DNA of 64,000 bases from Amblyomma americanum (taxonomy: Eukaryota > Arthropoda > Arachnida > Ixodida > Ixodidae), in contig NC_135497.1 of assembly GCF_052857255.1 (NCBI RefSeq), positions 182,594,704-182,658,703 of the forward strand, given 5' to 3'. This document shows, one piece after another, positions 35,892 through 48,115 of the stretch. Under the pieces are notes generated by a model. That model did not search any database. It was not told the DNA's origin and saw only the letters and a program-made list of their open reading frames with translations. Made by a program: the position numbers and the translations under genes. Position 1 is the stretch's first letter. Each line of letters opens with the position of its first letter.

Positions 35892-38800
35892 TTGCAAAAT
35901 TTCCACAAAAAGGAGGAGAGCGCAATAGAGTGAGCCCCGCTGAAATGTTTAAGGGCTACACAACACTTGGCCTGCTAGCTGATAGCCGAGTCATGATCAA
36001 GAAACAGTATCTTGGTACCCGGTGCTTTCCAGTGCACTCATGTAGCATAATTTGCCTAGCACTGAGATGTTGCGTTCAAAAGAGCACTAGCATGCATAAC
36101 TGTAGCCACGTCTGTCCCTGAACTTTGAAGTGTACTATCCTCTTCATAAAATTTGTACACAATGTACTGATGTGAAGTCCACAAGTATCCACTGTTGTCA
36201 CATATTCAGGTGTGCACCTTAGGGTAGCTGTCTCACGGACAGAATTATTTTGTAACTGAAATGCACTGAATTTAAACAGGAAGTCAAAATTGCCACAAAA
36301 ATAAAACAAAAGCACTTGAATAAGCAGCCATAGTGAGCAATATTTTGTAGATGTCATTGCTTAGTGCTAATATTCATGTTGTACCACACTAATTCTCTTT
36401 ACAAACAAACTCAGGAATATAGCCACCAATTTCGCTCTCGGCAAGTATAGCATGTAACAAGTAACCCTGATGCGAGTAATACAATTTTCGTAAACAAATG
36501 TACTCCTTCCTAAAACCACCTAAAAACAGAAGTGAAGGAAGACCCCCCCCCACAGCCCTAATGTATAAAACAGCAACTGCTTACCCAAAACAACAGCATG
36601 AAAAAGTGTTAATGGAAGATACTGCCAGTGTATGTGACTGTGCATCAAGTTGTGCTTACTTTACTTTTACTGTTTGCATATACCCAATGACATGAAAAGT
36701 AATATAAATATATTTTAACAGGCAACACCAATATTAAACTACTCTGCAAACTTCAAGAAAGGATGTCACTAGCATGTTCAATGAAGACGTACAATAACAC
36801 AATGTTAGTTAACAAACATAGAAACAGAACTAAGATGGAAATTTCTGAATAAATTATTTCGTGGCCTCATGCACTCAAGTGTATGTGCCTTATCTTGACA
36901 TAACCTAAAAACTTGGGCAACGAAATTTCATTCATTAGTCTTGAAATATCAACACTAATGGTAATCGTGGATTTCTGACTTACAATAGCATAAAAAAACT
37001 AGCAGCACATGCCAAGTACTGACGTGCAATGCTTGTGCACGCTTACCAAGAAAAAAAAGGCAAATGCCAACAACGAGGCACTATTTGGTAGTGTATGTGA
37101 CACTATAGCCAAGCTATCACTGCTGAGTCACTGCTGCTACGGGCGTACATTTCCACTAACTGAATGAACGATATGGATCCCAGCATGTTTCAATGATATT
37201 CCTCGCATAAGGTTACATTTACAGACTGTACAAGTGTCACATATCCATTGCACTTAACAGCCTCTTCTAAAGAAGCAAACTGCAACAATTATAAAAAGAT
37301 GCTCAACAGCATAATATTAATCAGACATCACTACCCATCTAAATATTCAGTATCTATGAGCGATACAAAAAAACAAGATGACATGGCAAGAAAAGATCAT
37401 CGCATCAAAGAATAAGTCATGATCTATTAGAGAGCATAACACACAAATAAAAATAAGCACCTGAAGACAAGAGCATTTATAACTAATGCAAGGTTTCCTT
37501 ATTTTTCTTTAATATTTGACTCCTTGCAGCAAAGTTTGATTTTTATGCAAGTCCTGCACATTTAGTTTTGATTGGCAAACACTCTGTGCACGTTTGTGGC
37601 ATGGGCCGAGGCTGATTCCCGATTACTTTCTTTAGCCCACAATGCATACTATTTTCACTATCGCCTAACCCTGTAACCACCGATCCCAATTTCTTTCAGA
37701 TCTACAAGATACCTCTAAAACACTAATATGAGGCAACTTGATCAGCTTATTATAAAAATAAATTGGGATGTGATAACTACAAGAACCATAACATGCCTGA
37801 TATTGCTCAAATGTCAAGTGGCCCAGACATATGTGCACATGGATAAATTTCTCTGACTGCTGTGTAGCAGAAACAGCACAAGCTGTGCAACCTCCAAGGA
37901 AACAAAAACTATAGCATTTTTTACAATGCTAATCTACAGCACCCGTACTATTTCCGATCACTGGTGCAATGTTGCTATCAACCTCACACATTCATCAGTT
38001 ATTCATAACTGATCCAACCATCTACCTCATAATGCATAAACTTCAGGTGCTTCACAACCAATTGAATTTGAGATGTAAGAGCCCACATATCTAATATACA
38101 TTGCATGAATATACTATATAAGAATGGATGTGCCATTCACAAACTATAAATCATAATTTGCATGCATGTCAGATTGTTTTGTTATTTTCTATAAAAATTA
38201 TAAGAGAATATTTATCGGCTTAATACAGATCTGAAATAGCTGCATCAGGCCTTGTGTATCATGTCAGTTTTACTGTTTTTTTGGTTGCAAAGTCACCTAT
38301 ATCAGACTAATCAGTCTTGTAGATCTGTTAGATTCATGAGAAACCCTGCTATACAATCTACAAACGGATCGATTAGAGTTGTGTAAAAAGGGAAAGCATC
38401 ATATATTTATGCGTGGATAGCTGCTACTTTTGAGTTTAGTTTCGTTCAGAGAGAAATCATAATCTTCGGCTAACTGAGCATACTAGGTAAGCCTGAAAAA
38501 TTGTACTGAATACCAAACATACAAACATCAACAAAATTAAGTTAAATAAATTTGGTAATCAACAGTTCTCTGCTAGCACTGATGGATACACCTTTCTCAA
38601 GCAGTCTATGAGCATGAGTGAAACTTTGCCAGAATTGGGTGAGAGCCCAGTTCTGCACACTGTTTCTCCTTCTCTGGTGAGCTCGGACTACAATAAGATA
38701 TGTGCTCGCAAAGAAGGCTCTGTGGCTGTGTTAGCCCCGTAATGTTGCTTCACGGTGCCATGAATGCTATATGCACCACGCAGAAATGTACTATATATAT

Positions 38801-39389
38801 ATCACGATATCATGCATGCACTATCACTATCTCGATTCAGGAAAAAGTTTATTGCAGTTCTCCCTCACGACCTAGTTGTATCGGATTGTTACTAATGGAG
38901 AGAGCATGCACATCCCTCATACACTAACACACTGCAGGCGATTGGTTTAAGAGACAGGGCCAAAATAAATTTTTTTCTGCAGACTTGTGTCCCATAAACT
39001 TTTGATCATGATAGAACAGTGAATGTTCTAGTAATATTTTGGTATACATTGTTGTAGTGCTTAATTTTAACAGAAAACTACGTTAGGATGTTTTTTCATC
39101 GCTTGAAACAACCAAAAAATTATTTCAGAGCTACCTTGGTTACCACAGTAACACATTTACAGGCCAATACAGCTATTTGCAACTTAATGACCTAACTGCT
39201 CTTCCACCTGACATTCGTTAACCACAGTGTTCCACAGAATCTCCAGCATGTTCAGTAGCAGCATCTATATATTACATCAGTTAAACATTATTTGGATGGC
39301 TACATTGCAGTGCATGGTACCAAGCTTTTCTTTCGTTTTTTATAAAGAGGGCTGCGGATGTCCAAAGGATACACATAATACCTGCAAAG
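35892..39389. other. AT-rich DNA between transporter exons and the Tigger element
   Basis: No exon for the N-terminal half of the transporter and no Sidekick exon could be found. No repeat head was recognised. Confidence 0.4.
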
Positions 39390-39391
39390 TA

Positions 39392-41375
39392 CCGTATTTA
39401 TTCGAATCTAGGCCGATAGTTTTTTCAAAAAAACGAGATGTAGAACTCTTATGTCGGCTTAGATTCGAGGATTTCGTTTCGAGGTTTCGTATTCGTAAAA
39501 TACGAATAAATGTAGCACGCAGGTGGCGCCCCCACAAAACGCCAACGAAAGACAGCACTGTAGCCGTTGCTATCCGTAGCCGTTGCTATCCGTAGCCGAT
39601 ACTGATCAAAGCACACATGAGCACTGGCTGCCATTTTGGCCTTGTTCTGTTCTCGTGCGGTGGCGTGAGCACATTCGCAGCAGTGAAGTTTTCGTGCGTA
39701 GTTTTTATCACCAACACCATGGCACCAAACAGGCGGTGCCATTATAGTGCCGCCTTCAAGCGGAAAGTTATAGTCGCTGCAGAGCAGTCGTCAAATCTTC
39801 AAGCCGGGCGGGACTTCGGCGTGGATGAGAAGAATGTTCGCCGTTGGAGGGGGCAGCGTAACGAAATTTTTGCTTGCGCGGCAACGAGAACGGCTTTCAC
39901 GGTCCCCAAGAAAGGCCGCCATCCAGAAGTGGAGGTAGCTCTGGCCGAGTTTGTGGAGACGCAGAGGTCAGCGGCACTTCCAGTGACCACGGAAGTGCTG
40001 CAAGCCAAAGCAAGAGAGCTGGCGAGAGAGCGAGGCGTCCCCCGGGAACTGTTCAAAGCCAGCCGGGGCTGGTTGCAGAAGTTCATGAAGCGCTTTGGCT
40101 TCAGCCTCCGACGTCGCACGTCCATTTGTCAAAAGCTGCCGGGCGACTTCGAAGAGAAGCTGATCTCATTTCAGCGATTCGTAATAAGGAAGAGGATGGA
40201 GCACGCCTACGCCGTAGGACAAATGGGAAACGCTGACCAGACGCCGGTATGGTTTGACATGCCAGTGGCGTGCACCGTGAACGAAAAAGGTGCCAAGGAA
40301 GTGAAAGTGCGCTCGGCCGGATACGAAAAGCAGTGCATGACTGTAATGCTGGCCTGCACGGCGGATGGCCACAAGCTGCCGGCGTATATAATTTTTAAGA
40401 GGAAGACTCTACCAGCTCGGGAAGTGTTTCCAAGAAATGTGATCGTCCGCGCCAACGAAAATGGATGGATGGCGAGCGATATGGTTGAGCAGTGGATCAG
40501 AATGGTTTGGCAGCGGCGTCCAGGGGCCCTCTTGGCCAAACGTTCCCTCCTCGTCCTGGACTCTTACCGTGGACACCTCACTGACGGCGTAAAAGCTGCG
40601 CTTTCCGAAGCCGGTACCGACGTCGCCATCATACCCGGCGGCATGACAGGCCAGCTGCAGCCTCTTGATGTGTGCCTCAATAAGCCTTTCAAGGATCGGC
40701 TGCGCAAGTACTACGTGGACTGGCTTAGTGAAGAGCGGCGCGAGCTTACACCAACAGGCCGAATAAAGCGCGCCTCACTGGGAGTTGTAGCCACTTGGAT
40801 AGCTGCAGCCTGGGATGACATCCCAGAAAGCTTGGTTGCACGCTCATTCCGCAAGTGCTGCATCTCTAATGCACTTGATGGCAGTGAAGATAGTGCACTG
40901 TTCGAGGAGGCCAGCGATAAAGAAGTCAGCGATGATGATGACGAATGAGCGGGGGCTGATCCCGGGCTGGCGTTGCATATGTCTCCTCGCCCAACGCCGC
41001 CTCTCCTCCTCCTCTTCTCTCAAAGCTCCTTAGGCAGCTTTTTTTTTTCAACGGTCCCTCTCGGGGCCATCAATCACGCTTCGGCAGAGCATGCAGGCAC
41101 GATGCTTCCCGCTGTGTCTCACTCGAGTTCCTCTCTCTACACCAAGTCGCCTATGCGCAGACACACGGTGCAGTCGTTTCGCGCCACGCACTTTCACGTG
41201 CGCGGCGACGTAAGAACAGTCGTGTCGCGTCATAAAAATAATTGTGATAATGAGGTATAAACAGTGTTGTTTTTTCGGCCGGCCTACAATCGAGGTAAGC
41301 TTTTTTTTTTCTGTGGCCTTCAACTTTCGGGTCTCGGCTTAGAATCGTGGCCGGCCTAGATTCGAGTAAATACGG
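39392..41375 (+). mobile_element. Apparently intact Tigger/pogo DNA transposon
   Basis: The ends are CCGTATTTATTCGAATCTAG (from 39392) and the inverse of CCGTATTTACTCGAATCTAG (to 41375), one mismatch apart, flanked by TA at 39390-39391 and 41376-41377, as expected for the Tc1/mariner-pogo superfamily. Length is 1,984 bp. A single uninterrupted transposase gene fills the centre. A second motif like TCGGCTTAGATTCGAGG lies inside the left end, with a similar word inside the right end; these may be transposase binding sites. About two and a half copies of a 16-bp word (GTAGCCGTTGCTATCC) lie before the gene, near 39560-39600. Confidence 0.92.
39719..40948 (+). CDS. Tigger/pogo-type transposase, intact
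   Basis: 409 aa from the ATG at 39719 (MAPNRRC). An in-frame ATG at 39617 would add 34 residues, but these look like 5' UTR. Residues 1-50 form a helix-turn-helix (YSAAFKRKVIVAAEQ ... VRRWRGQ) that binds the ends. Residues 70-140 form a CENP-B-like second helical domain (RGWLQKFMKRFGFSLRRRTS). The catalytic DDD core is visible as D173 (GNADQTPVWF), D281 (LVLDSYRGHLTD) and D317 (GQLQPLDVCLNKPF), a DD35D spacing. The C-terminus is strongly acidic (SDDDDE). It cuts and pastes the element at TA sites in the nucleus. No stop or frameshift is present, so activity is possible. Similar domesticated host genes exist, but the flanking TIRs and TA duplication argue for a live transposon. Confidence 0.92.
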   Translation: MAPNRRCHYSAAFKRKVIVAAEQSSNLQAGRDFGVDEKNVRRWRGQRNEIFACAATRTAFTVPKKGRHPEVEVALAEFVETQRSAALPVTTEVLQAKARELARERGVPRELFKASRGWLQKFMKRFGFSLRRRTSICQKLPGDFEEKLISFQRFVIRKRMEHAYAVGQMGNADQTPVWFDMPVACTVNEKGAKEVKVRSAGYEKQCMTVMLACTADGHKLPAYIIFKRKTLPAREVFPRNVIVRANENGWMASDMVEQWIRMVWQRRPGALLAKRSLLVLDSYRGHLTDGVKAALSEAGTDVAIIPGGMTGQLQPLDVCLNKPFKDRLRKYYVDWLSEERRELTPTGRIKRASLGVVATWIAAAWDDIPESLVARSFRKCCISNALDGSEDSALFEEASDKEVSDDDDE

Positions 41376-41377
41376 TA

Positions 41378-42280
41378 ACAATATTCAGAATCCTCAAATA
41401 TTTGCTGAATAATAAAGTCTCGGAATGCAGGAAAATATGCCATTATTAAGATACAGAAAATCAACCATGAAATAAAATCTGCAACTACTCTGCGGCGATC
41501 CCTCAACCATCCCAAAAATAAACTTCTGCAGAAAAGGTCACTTCAAATTTTCAAGCTGCCGGAGAAAGCAGTAGATGGTAAATTGTGTGCACTGCAACAC
41601 TTCTGCTTGATCACTCCGCTGTATGTCAGCATGACAAAGCCCAAATGCGAAAGCAAACACACTGCAGAAGGAAATGCACTGCAAGTGGGATTCGGAAGGA
41701 ACCTAAACAGAAAGATAAAAATACTGAAAAAGACACGAATGCTGAACTACCAACATGCCCAACGCATGCACTGCGTCAGTGTTGGCTTTTGTGGTTGCCG
41801 GAAAACAAATTCAAAGCCGCAAATATGCTACTGCTTACACTCTTTTACAAGTGAAATAAGATTAGAGGAGAAGCAATTAATGTAGGTAATGCGGGATAAA
41901 ATCTGAACCGCAAATCATTGTCACACAGTGCCACCACCCCATGGCACAAACGTGCAAGCACTTGGCACATAAGAAACAGCGCTGAACACTGTCACAAATG
42001 ACGCTGTACCATCTGTGTAGACATAACAAAGGTGTGCAATAAATAGCAGGAAGCACGCCTACAGAAATCTGCCATGCACACACTGCATGCATTCAGGAGC
42101 TGTACTACATTGCACTAGGCAAGCTTTAGTGACTTAGAAAAGCACGAGAGAGCAAAAATGCTCCGTTCTTCACAGGCTAACATCGCCGTGACACTGCAAC
42201 CCCCCATTTCGAAGGTCGTGGAATAGGTACCTCGAGATACTCAATAAATTGAAACTGCGATTACTCACCAAACCTGACAT
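41378..42280. other. Intron or intergenic DNA, no gene
   Basis: Short overlapping frames near 41.6-41.9 kb lack any recognisable feature. Confidence 0.4.
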
Positions 42281-42282
42281 GA

Positions 42283-43360
42283 GATCATCATCATCATCAT
42301 CAGCCTTACTACACCCACTGCAGGGCAAAGGCCTCTCCCATGTCTCTCCAATTAACCCTATCCTTTGCCAGCTGCATCCACCCTTTGCCTGCAAACTTCT
42401 TAATCTCATCCGCCCACCTAACTTTCTGCCGCCCCCTGCTACGCTTACTTTCTCTTGGAATCCACTCTGTTACCCTTAAGGACCAGCGGTTATCTTGCCT
42501 TCGCATTACATGCCCTGCCCAAGCCCATTTCTTTCTCTTGATTTCGATTAGGATGTCATTAACCCGTGTTTGTTCCCTCACCCACTCTGCCCGCTTCCAA
42601 TCTCTTAACGTTACACCTATCATTTTTCTTTCCATGGCTCGCTGCGTTGACCTTAACTTAAGCTGAACTCTTTTCGTTAGCCTCCACGTTTCTGCCCCGT
42701 AGGTGAGTACCGGTAAGATTATGCTGTTGTACACTTTCCTCCTGAGGGAAATTGGTAAACTGCCACTCATGATCTGCGAGAGTTTGCCATATGCGCTCCA
42801 CCCCATTCTTATCCTTCTAGTTATCTCCCTCTCATGATCCGGATCAGCTGTCACTACCTGCCCTAAGTAGACGTATTCCGTCACTATTTCTGGGCTCTCG
42901 CTGCCAATTGTAAACTGTTGTTCCCTTGCTAGGCTATTGAACATTACCTTGGTTTTCTGCATGTTAATTTTTAGACCCATCGATCTGCTCTGCCTGCCTA
43001 ACTCATTGATCATGATTTGCAGTTCACCTCCTGAGTGACTCAGCAAGGCAAGGTCATCAGCAAATCGCAGATTATTTAGGTATTCTCCATTTATTCTTAT
43101 TCCCAACTGTTCCCAATTCAGGCCTCGAAATACCTCCTGTAAACATGCGGTGAACAGCATTGGCGAGATCATGTCTCCTTGCCTGACGCCCTTCCTTATA
43201 GGAATTTTATTGCTGAGTTTATGGAGGACTATAGTAGCTGTGCAGTTGCTATATATATCTTCCAGTATTTGGACATAAGGCTCTTCTACCCCCTGATTAC
43301 GCAATGCCTGTATGACTGCTGAGGTTTCCACTGAGTCGATATTCAAAAATTGAATCAAAC
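42283..43360 (-). mobile_element. 5'-truncated RTE-type LINE
   Basis: The minus-strand coding region (see pseudogene entry) ends close to a short (TGA)n tandem tail (ATC repeat at 42283-42302 on the plus strand). A trinucleotide tail with almost no 3' UTR is typical of RTE elements. The left part of the RT, the endonuclease and the 5' end are missing. Confidence 0.82.
42309..43358 (-). pseudogene. RTE reverse transcriptase, C-terminal 349 codons open
   Basis: An uninterrupted minus-strand frame. It begins inside RT motif A (NIDSVETSAVIQAL), continues with motif B (RKGVRQGDMISPMLFTACL), the catalytic motif C RFADDLALLS, LKINMQKTKVMFN, and then the conserved RTE C-terminus (GAETWRLTKR, KKWAWAGHVMRR, RGRQKVRWADEIKKFAGKGW). 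The open frame suggests a fairly recent copy, but the loss of everything before motif A makes it non-functional. It lies in the long intron or flank downstream of the Sidekick-like Ig exons. Confidence 0.85.
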
Positions 43361-43583
43361 CGTTTTCCTGGTTACATACAGTGAAAATGTATTCACATGC
43401 CCCTAATTTTCAGATAAACATGAAAGCAGTGTGGGATGCTGACATACGATGAGGGAAGGCAAAAACAGATGAGCACTAGCGGCAGCACTTGGCCACAGAA
43501 GCCCTTGAGGCAAAAGCTTCAGCACAGTTTTAACAGCCCCACCAGTTGCTCATGAATGTTTAGTCGAATGAGTGGTCACTCAC

Positions 43584-43859
43584 TTTTTACATGAAGCCAG
43601 GTAGAAGCGCGAGCTTCACCCAGCGGGTTCTCCGCCACACACTGGTACACCCCGGCATCTTCCATAGCCAGGGCTCCAATCTCGAGGCTGCCGCCGTCAC
43701 CAACGTGGAAGTGCCCTGTGCTCTGGTCCACAGGCCGCGCATCCAGGAGCCAGTGCACCTGGGGCTCTGGGTGGCCCTCAGCCACGCAGGGAAGCCGCAC
43801 CTGCTGCCCCAGTTCCACTGCCGTCTCCTCATTCACCTTCTGGCTCAAGGAGGGCAGCA
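43584..43859 (-). CDS. sdk: Sidekick-like exon, fourth Ig domain
   Basis: Acceptor TGTGCGCAG before 43859 and donor GTGAGTG after 43584; 276 nt. Residues run VLPSLSQKVNEETAVELGQQ, VRLPCVAEGHPEPQVHWLLD, then GSLEIGALAMEDAGVYQCVA and ENPLGEARASTWLHVK. It is a complete I-set Ig with both Cys, the Trp and the DAGxYxC motif. The phase (2-base start, 1-base end) fits the exon before it. Confidence 0.85.
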
Positions 43860-44591
43860 CTGCGCACACAACACACACATTAGCGCCCTACCAGGAACAC
43901 AGGTGAGCAAAATACCGAGTTCCCTGGCGAGTGTTCTAGTTTCCTTGCACACGCAAATCCATGCATGGCCCAAACTCCGCTTTTCCTTAACCAACATCAA
44001 TCTACTCTCCGTTCCACACATCAGGTGCAAAGCTATGAAAGGTACGGATATAGTCCACACGGAAAAATAAAGAAAGCCGTGTTACTCCGCGCTTGATCCG
44101 TGGCCGACGGGTCTAAGTCACGAGAAAGCGACAGCTTGTTGTCAGCAATAAGAGTGCTCATGACAAATGTGTCATGTAATAAGCCTGCAGGCAAAGCATT
44201 TACTGTGTTTCGCTCACCACAAGGAACGCACTACTTTTTGGTCATGGACGCAGGCAGCGCCAACACGAGCGCTAGCTTTCACAGCGTTGCACCTGATGTA
44301 TGAAACGGACTATAGGACTGGTAATTGCACCGCAATTGGTCATAATAGACAGTTCCGCTGTACAGCTAGTCGCTATTTATTGATTTTGGGCACTTCCTGA
44401 AAGTCTGCACATCCACATGCATGTCAGGCAGGAATAGACAGAAGCGAAGACATGTGGGGTTTCTCGAGGTTGAGAACCCTGCACTACCCCCATGAAACCC
44501 TGGATGACTTCCTCTGTCACCCACACCATGATCCTCCAAATTAGAGGCATCTGCAACCTAATGCCCAGACACAATACACGGGGCCCCTCAC

Positions 44592-44797
44592 CTGACACAG
44601 TGACGTTGGCATGGGCCACGACAGCAGAGGAGTCCTCAGGGGCATGTCGAAGGGTGACCTGGCAGGAGTAGCGGCCAGTGTGCCCGGGCCCCAGGCGCAG
44701 CAGGGTCAGGGTGCGGTTCCAGTGGGTGAGAACGTGTGGCAGCTCACCCAGGGCCCTACCATCCTTCAGCCACTCAATCTGCACCTGGTCCAGAGGC
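44592..44797 (-). CDS. sdk: Sidekick-like exon, third Ig domain, second part
   Basis: Acceptor TATTCCTGTAG before 44797 and donor GTGAGGGG after 44592; 206 nt. Encodes PLDQVQIEWLKDGRALGELP, HVLTHWNRTLTLLRLGPGHT, GRYSCQVTLRHAPED and a final ANVTVS strand. Joins the 109-nt exon as AG|G (Arg). The unusual NRTL plus HTGxYSCQV pattern is the best single pointer to Sidekick. Confidence 0.85.
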
Positions 44798-44984
44798 CTA
44801 CAGGAATAATAAGGGGAAGAACGGGGGTCACATTCCAGAGACGCCCTGCCATGGCGCAGCAGCTTGGGAAGAAGCGGGTGAACCTCATATACAGCCGCTG
44901 AGACACAGCGCCAAAATTTACACACAATCTTGGTCTTTACTTCAAGGGTGACTAAAGTGGCACAGAGCAGCAATATTTCCATAA

Positions 44985-45870
44985 TTTTATTTATTTATTT
45001 ATTTATTTATTTGTACATACTGCAGCCCCATTGGACTAATGCAGGGGTGGGTGTAAACAAAACAACGTAGAGAAACAAGGAGCACAACAATGGCGAACAG
45101 CAGAGACAATGTGAGTAGAGAAAAAAAAACATATGCAAGAAAAGGCAATACTATTCAATAGCCTCTAAAAACAGTTTTAAGGGAAGAGAGCGCGTACAAC
45201 CAGGTAAAGAATTCCAGCATTCGATTACACGCGGAAAGAAACTGTACTTAAAAGTGTTCGTACGGGAAAAATAAGGAGTGATATTTAGGGCGTGGTGACT
45301 TCTAGTTTTAGATGGTATAGCTGGAATTAGTTAATCATTTGAAGAGGTCCGGCAAGAAGAGTTAACAATACAATGCAGAAATTTTAAAGACTCAGCCCTT
45401 CGTCGAGCCGAGAGCAGTTGCAGGCCCAGTGATGAAAGTGCTCTGGAAGGCGAAAAATCCCTATCCAACCTGTGGTATATAAAGCGAATGGCTTTTTTCT
45501 GGACTGCCACAATTTGGTTAATTTTGCGTTGTTTATGTGGGTTCCAGACAGGAGAGGCGTATTCAAGTAGCGGACGGATTAGCGACTTGTACATTAGTAG
45601 TTTAGTATCTCTAGGAGCAGCTTTTATTGCGCAATGTAGGTATCCTAACTTTTTAAGTGCCTTTGAGGTTATTAAATCTACATGTTTGGACCATGACATG
45701 TTCGATGTAAAAAAAGACCAAGGTATTTGTATTGATTCACGCTCTGGATAGGGGTATTATTTGTTTTGTAAGTAAATACGGAAGGTGCTGTTCTGTTAGT
45801 GAAAGTCATAACGGTTTTGCGGATGTTAATCATCATTTGCCATGTGTCACACCAAGATCTCATATCATGT
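44985..45870 (-). mobile_element. 5'-truncated Jockey/CR1-like LINE, (TAAA)n tail
   Basis: Minus strand: the RT palm-thumb region begins near 45870 with RSWCDTWQMMINIRKTVMTF, then NQYKYLGLF, and after a frame break MSWSKHVDLITSKALKKLGY, YKSLIRPLLEYASPVWNPHK and IRFIYHR. It ends in a 3' UTR and an (ATTT)n run (44990-45013, plus strand). The UTR words GTACATACTGCAGCCCCATT are shared with the copy at 62701-64000, so both are one family. A poly-T run at 45870-45887 marks the 5' cut or an adjoining A-tail. It sits in an sdk intron. Confidence 0.8.
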
Positions 45871-45887
45871 TTTTTTTTTTTTTTTGC

Positions 45888-48115
45888 CCACTGACATGAC
45901 CTCCTCACCAGGCACCATTTGCACACAGGTATGCGCACATTCAAAATTTAAAAATAGCTGCTGAATACTGTTCGCTGTTTGATCCAATTCACAGAGAATA
46001 TGTATTCACTATTCAAAGTTTTAAAACCTTCTAAGCGTTCGAAACTTGCGATTTTCCTGTCCATAGAAACTCGCCGCCAAACGTCACAACATTTCAAAAT
46101 GGCACTCACTAATCCGCATTTTTCATGAGATGCGGTGCCCTCTGCTAATTCGTCCGCAAACGAGAAAAGCGGCTGAAAACAAAATGCACGTGGGCAACGC
46201 AGGCACGGTCTGGCACCGCGAGGTGCCAACTGTCCCTGCGAAGTGGTGATTGTGTGCTTTGATAGCTGCCACCATCTGTCACTTGCGCCTGATGCTAACA
46301 TAAACTTCACATCCGCAGTAGAAGCTGGTGGTATTTAAGTCGGTGGAGCTCGAGGAGAAAAGGCACACATGTGTAAAAGCGGCCATGTGTAAAAGGCGGA
46401 TTCAATTTCTACTGAATCTTGCAAATAGGGCGACTCAAGAGTAAGAGAAAAAGAAAAAATTCACTCATTCGAAGAGTAGAGAAAGTAGTATGATGCAGTT
46501 TTCTCAGAAATGCGCAAATAAAAAAAGATGGAATTTCTTTTAATAACGAAAAATTTTATTGCTCCATTTGTCACCAAATGCTGTAGCACCTCAGTACAAA
46601 CCACACTATTGAAAGGCTTAAGCATACCCTTTCGGTGGCAAATGTAGCTGTTCTGGCAATAAAATTGTTCATTATATTATAAACCTGTTCCCCATTACAT
46701 TTTCTTCGACCTTTGATCACCCTGCAAAACCAATGCACTGAGGCACTGCAGCATGCTCACAAGTAAGACAATTAACTGCAGCACCCCACAATACGCCAGC
46801 GAGTCTTTCCACAACATAGCTGACAGCTGACTGAGAACACAAAGCCGAACGAGGCAAACGGGCGCCAGTGCCCCCATTGTTTTTTTATTACGACAAGAGA
46901 TAGTGTGCGCATGAAAAATAGGTTTGCAGAGGATAGCGAAGTGGGAAAAGCTGAAAAACACAGTGTTTTGCAATAGCCCCTTTCATCTTGCAATTTCCAC
47001 CGATTAGAATCTGTAATCCACATCTTATAGGCCACAGGGGTTCCAAGAAACAAAGTGTATGACAGAAGCAAAAGACTCAAGGCCAGACCACGCAACTGCA
47101 TTGCACAAGTAATGGTCCACAAGCTGTGCACTGCAGCATTGTTAAAGCCCTAGCTAAATAGGAGGGCAACGTGGGCCAGCTTAACGCTGTCCTGCGTCCG
47201 CAAAAATGACGTCATCAACCACGACCTGAAAACCTTCACAATGGCTTGAGCAGCAGCAGCAGCAGCACCTTTTACTGCAAGGGCACACCTCCTTCACCAC
47301 TTTGCTGGGCCACTTTCATTCCCCTCAGGGCGGGAGTTTCGAAACTGTGGCACGGGTGGCCCAGACTCGTGTGGGCCACGGGGTCAGCAAAATTGAGAAG
47401 GTGCAACCTCTTTCACAGACTTTTGTACAATGACGTTAACAAACTTAAGGCCTTAAGTGTTTTCTGCCATTTTTTGTGTGCTTGTGGCACGGGTATAAGT
47501 TGCTCAAAGCAGATCATTTCACTCTAAAGCTAATCATTTCTAACTGAATTTGGGCACTTTTGGGGGGCGTGCATCTAAATACCCTTTTCTTGCAAGCACG
47601 TCCGACATGGGAAGCAAGTTAATCACACAGCGTTCTTCAGCACCTCAGCCGGCCTTTTGAAAGCCATTGTAGGGTAGCATGCTGGGCGTCGCCTAGTTAA
47701 CCCTCCCTGCCTTTCCCTTCATCTTTCTCTCTCTCTCTTTGAAAGCCACTGGGGTTCCCCAAGGGTAAAAAAATGGATTGAGAACCTCTGCAACAGACCG
47801 TAGGGACATACAAAAGATGGTGGTAAGATTTGTGCAATACATTTGTTTCCTTTCATTGCTGCATTTTATGAAAAAACGTCTATAATACTTTTATTCATAG
47901 TCAAACTATTAAAAACTATTCGGTTTGGTTTGCAGCCAATTTTTACTGTTCACATTCAGTTTGTAACCAGAAACTTCACATCTTTACAGCTGTACATTTC
48001 ACCTAGAAACCCCTCCACGTGTAATGCAAATATATTGCAATTTCTACTTGGAAAGGCTGCTTAAACAGCAACCATTAAAGCTACCTCCAAAGCCAGTCCC
48101 AGAAGGCCTTCTTAC
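45888..48115. other. sdk intron, no firm gene
   Basis: Contains a minus-strand frame at 46772-47101 that starts with a signal-peptide-like stretch (see findings), a CAG repeat near 47250-47268, and a CT run near 47728-47742. No firm exon or element border was identified. Confidence 0.35.

Noticed and set aside
44798..44982. N-terminal extension of the third Ig exon (frame open upstream of 44797)
   Set aside because: A clear acceptor (TTCCTGTAG) and the in-phase 109-nt exon at 48116-48224 show that this upstream part is intron.
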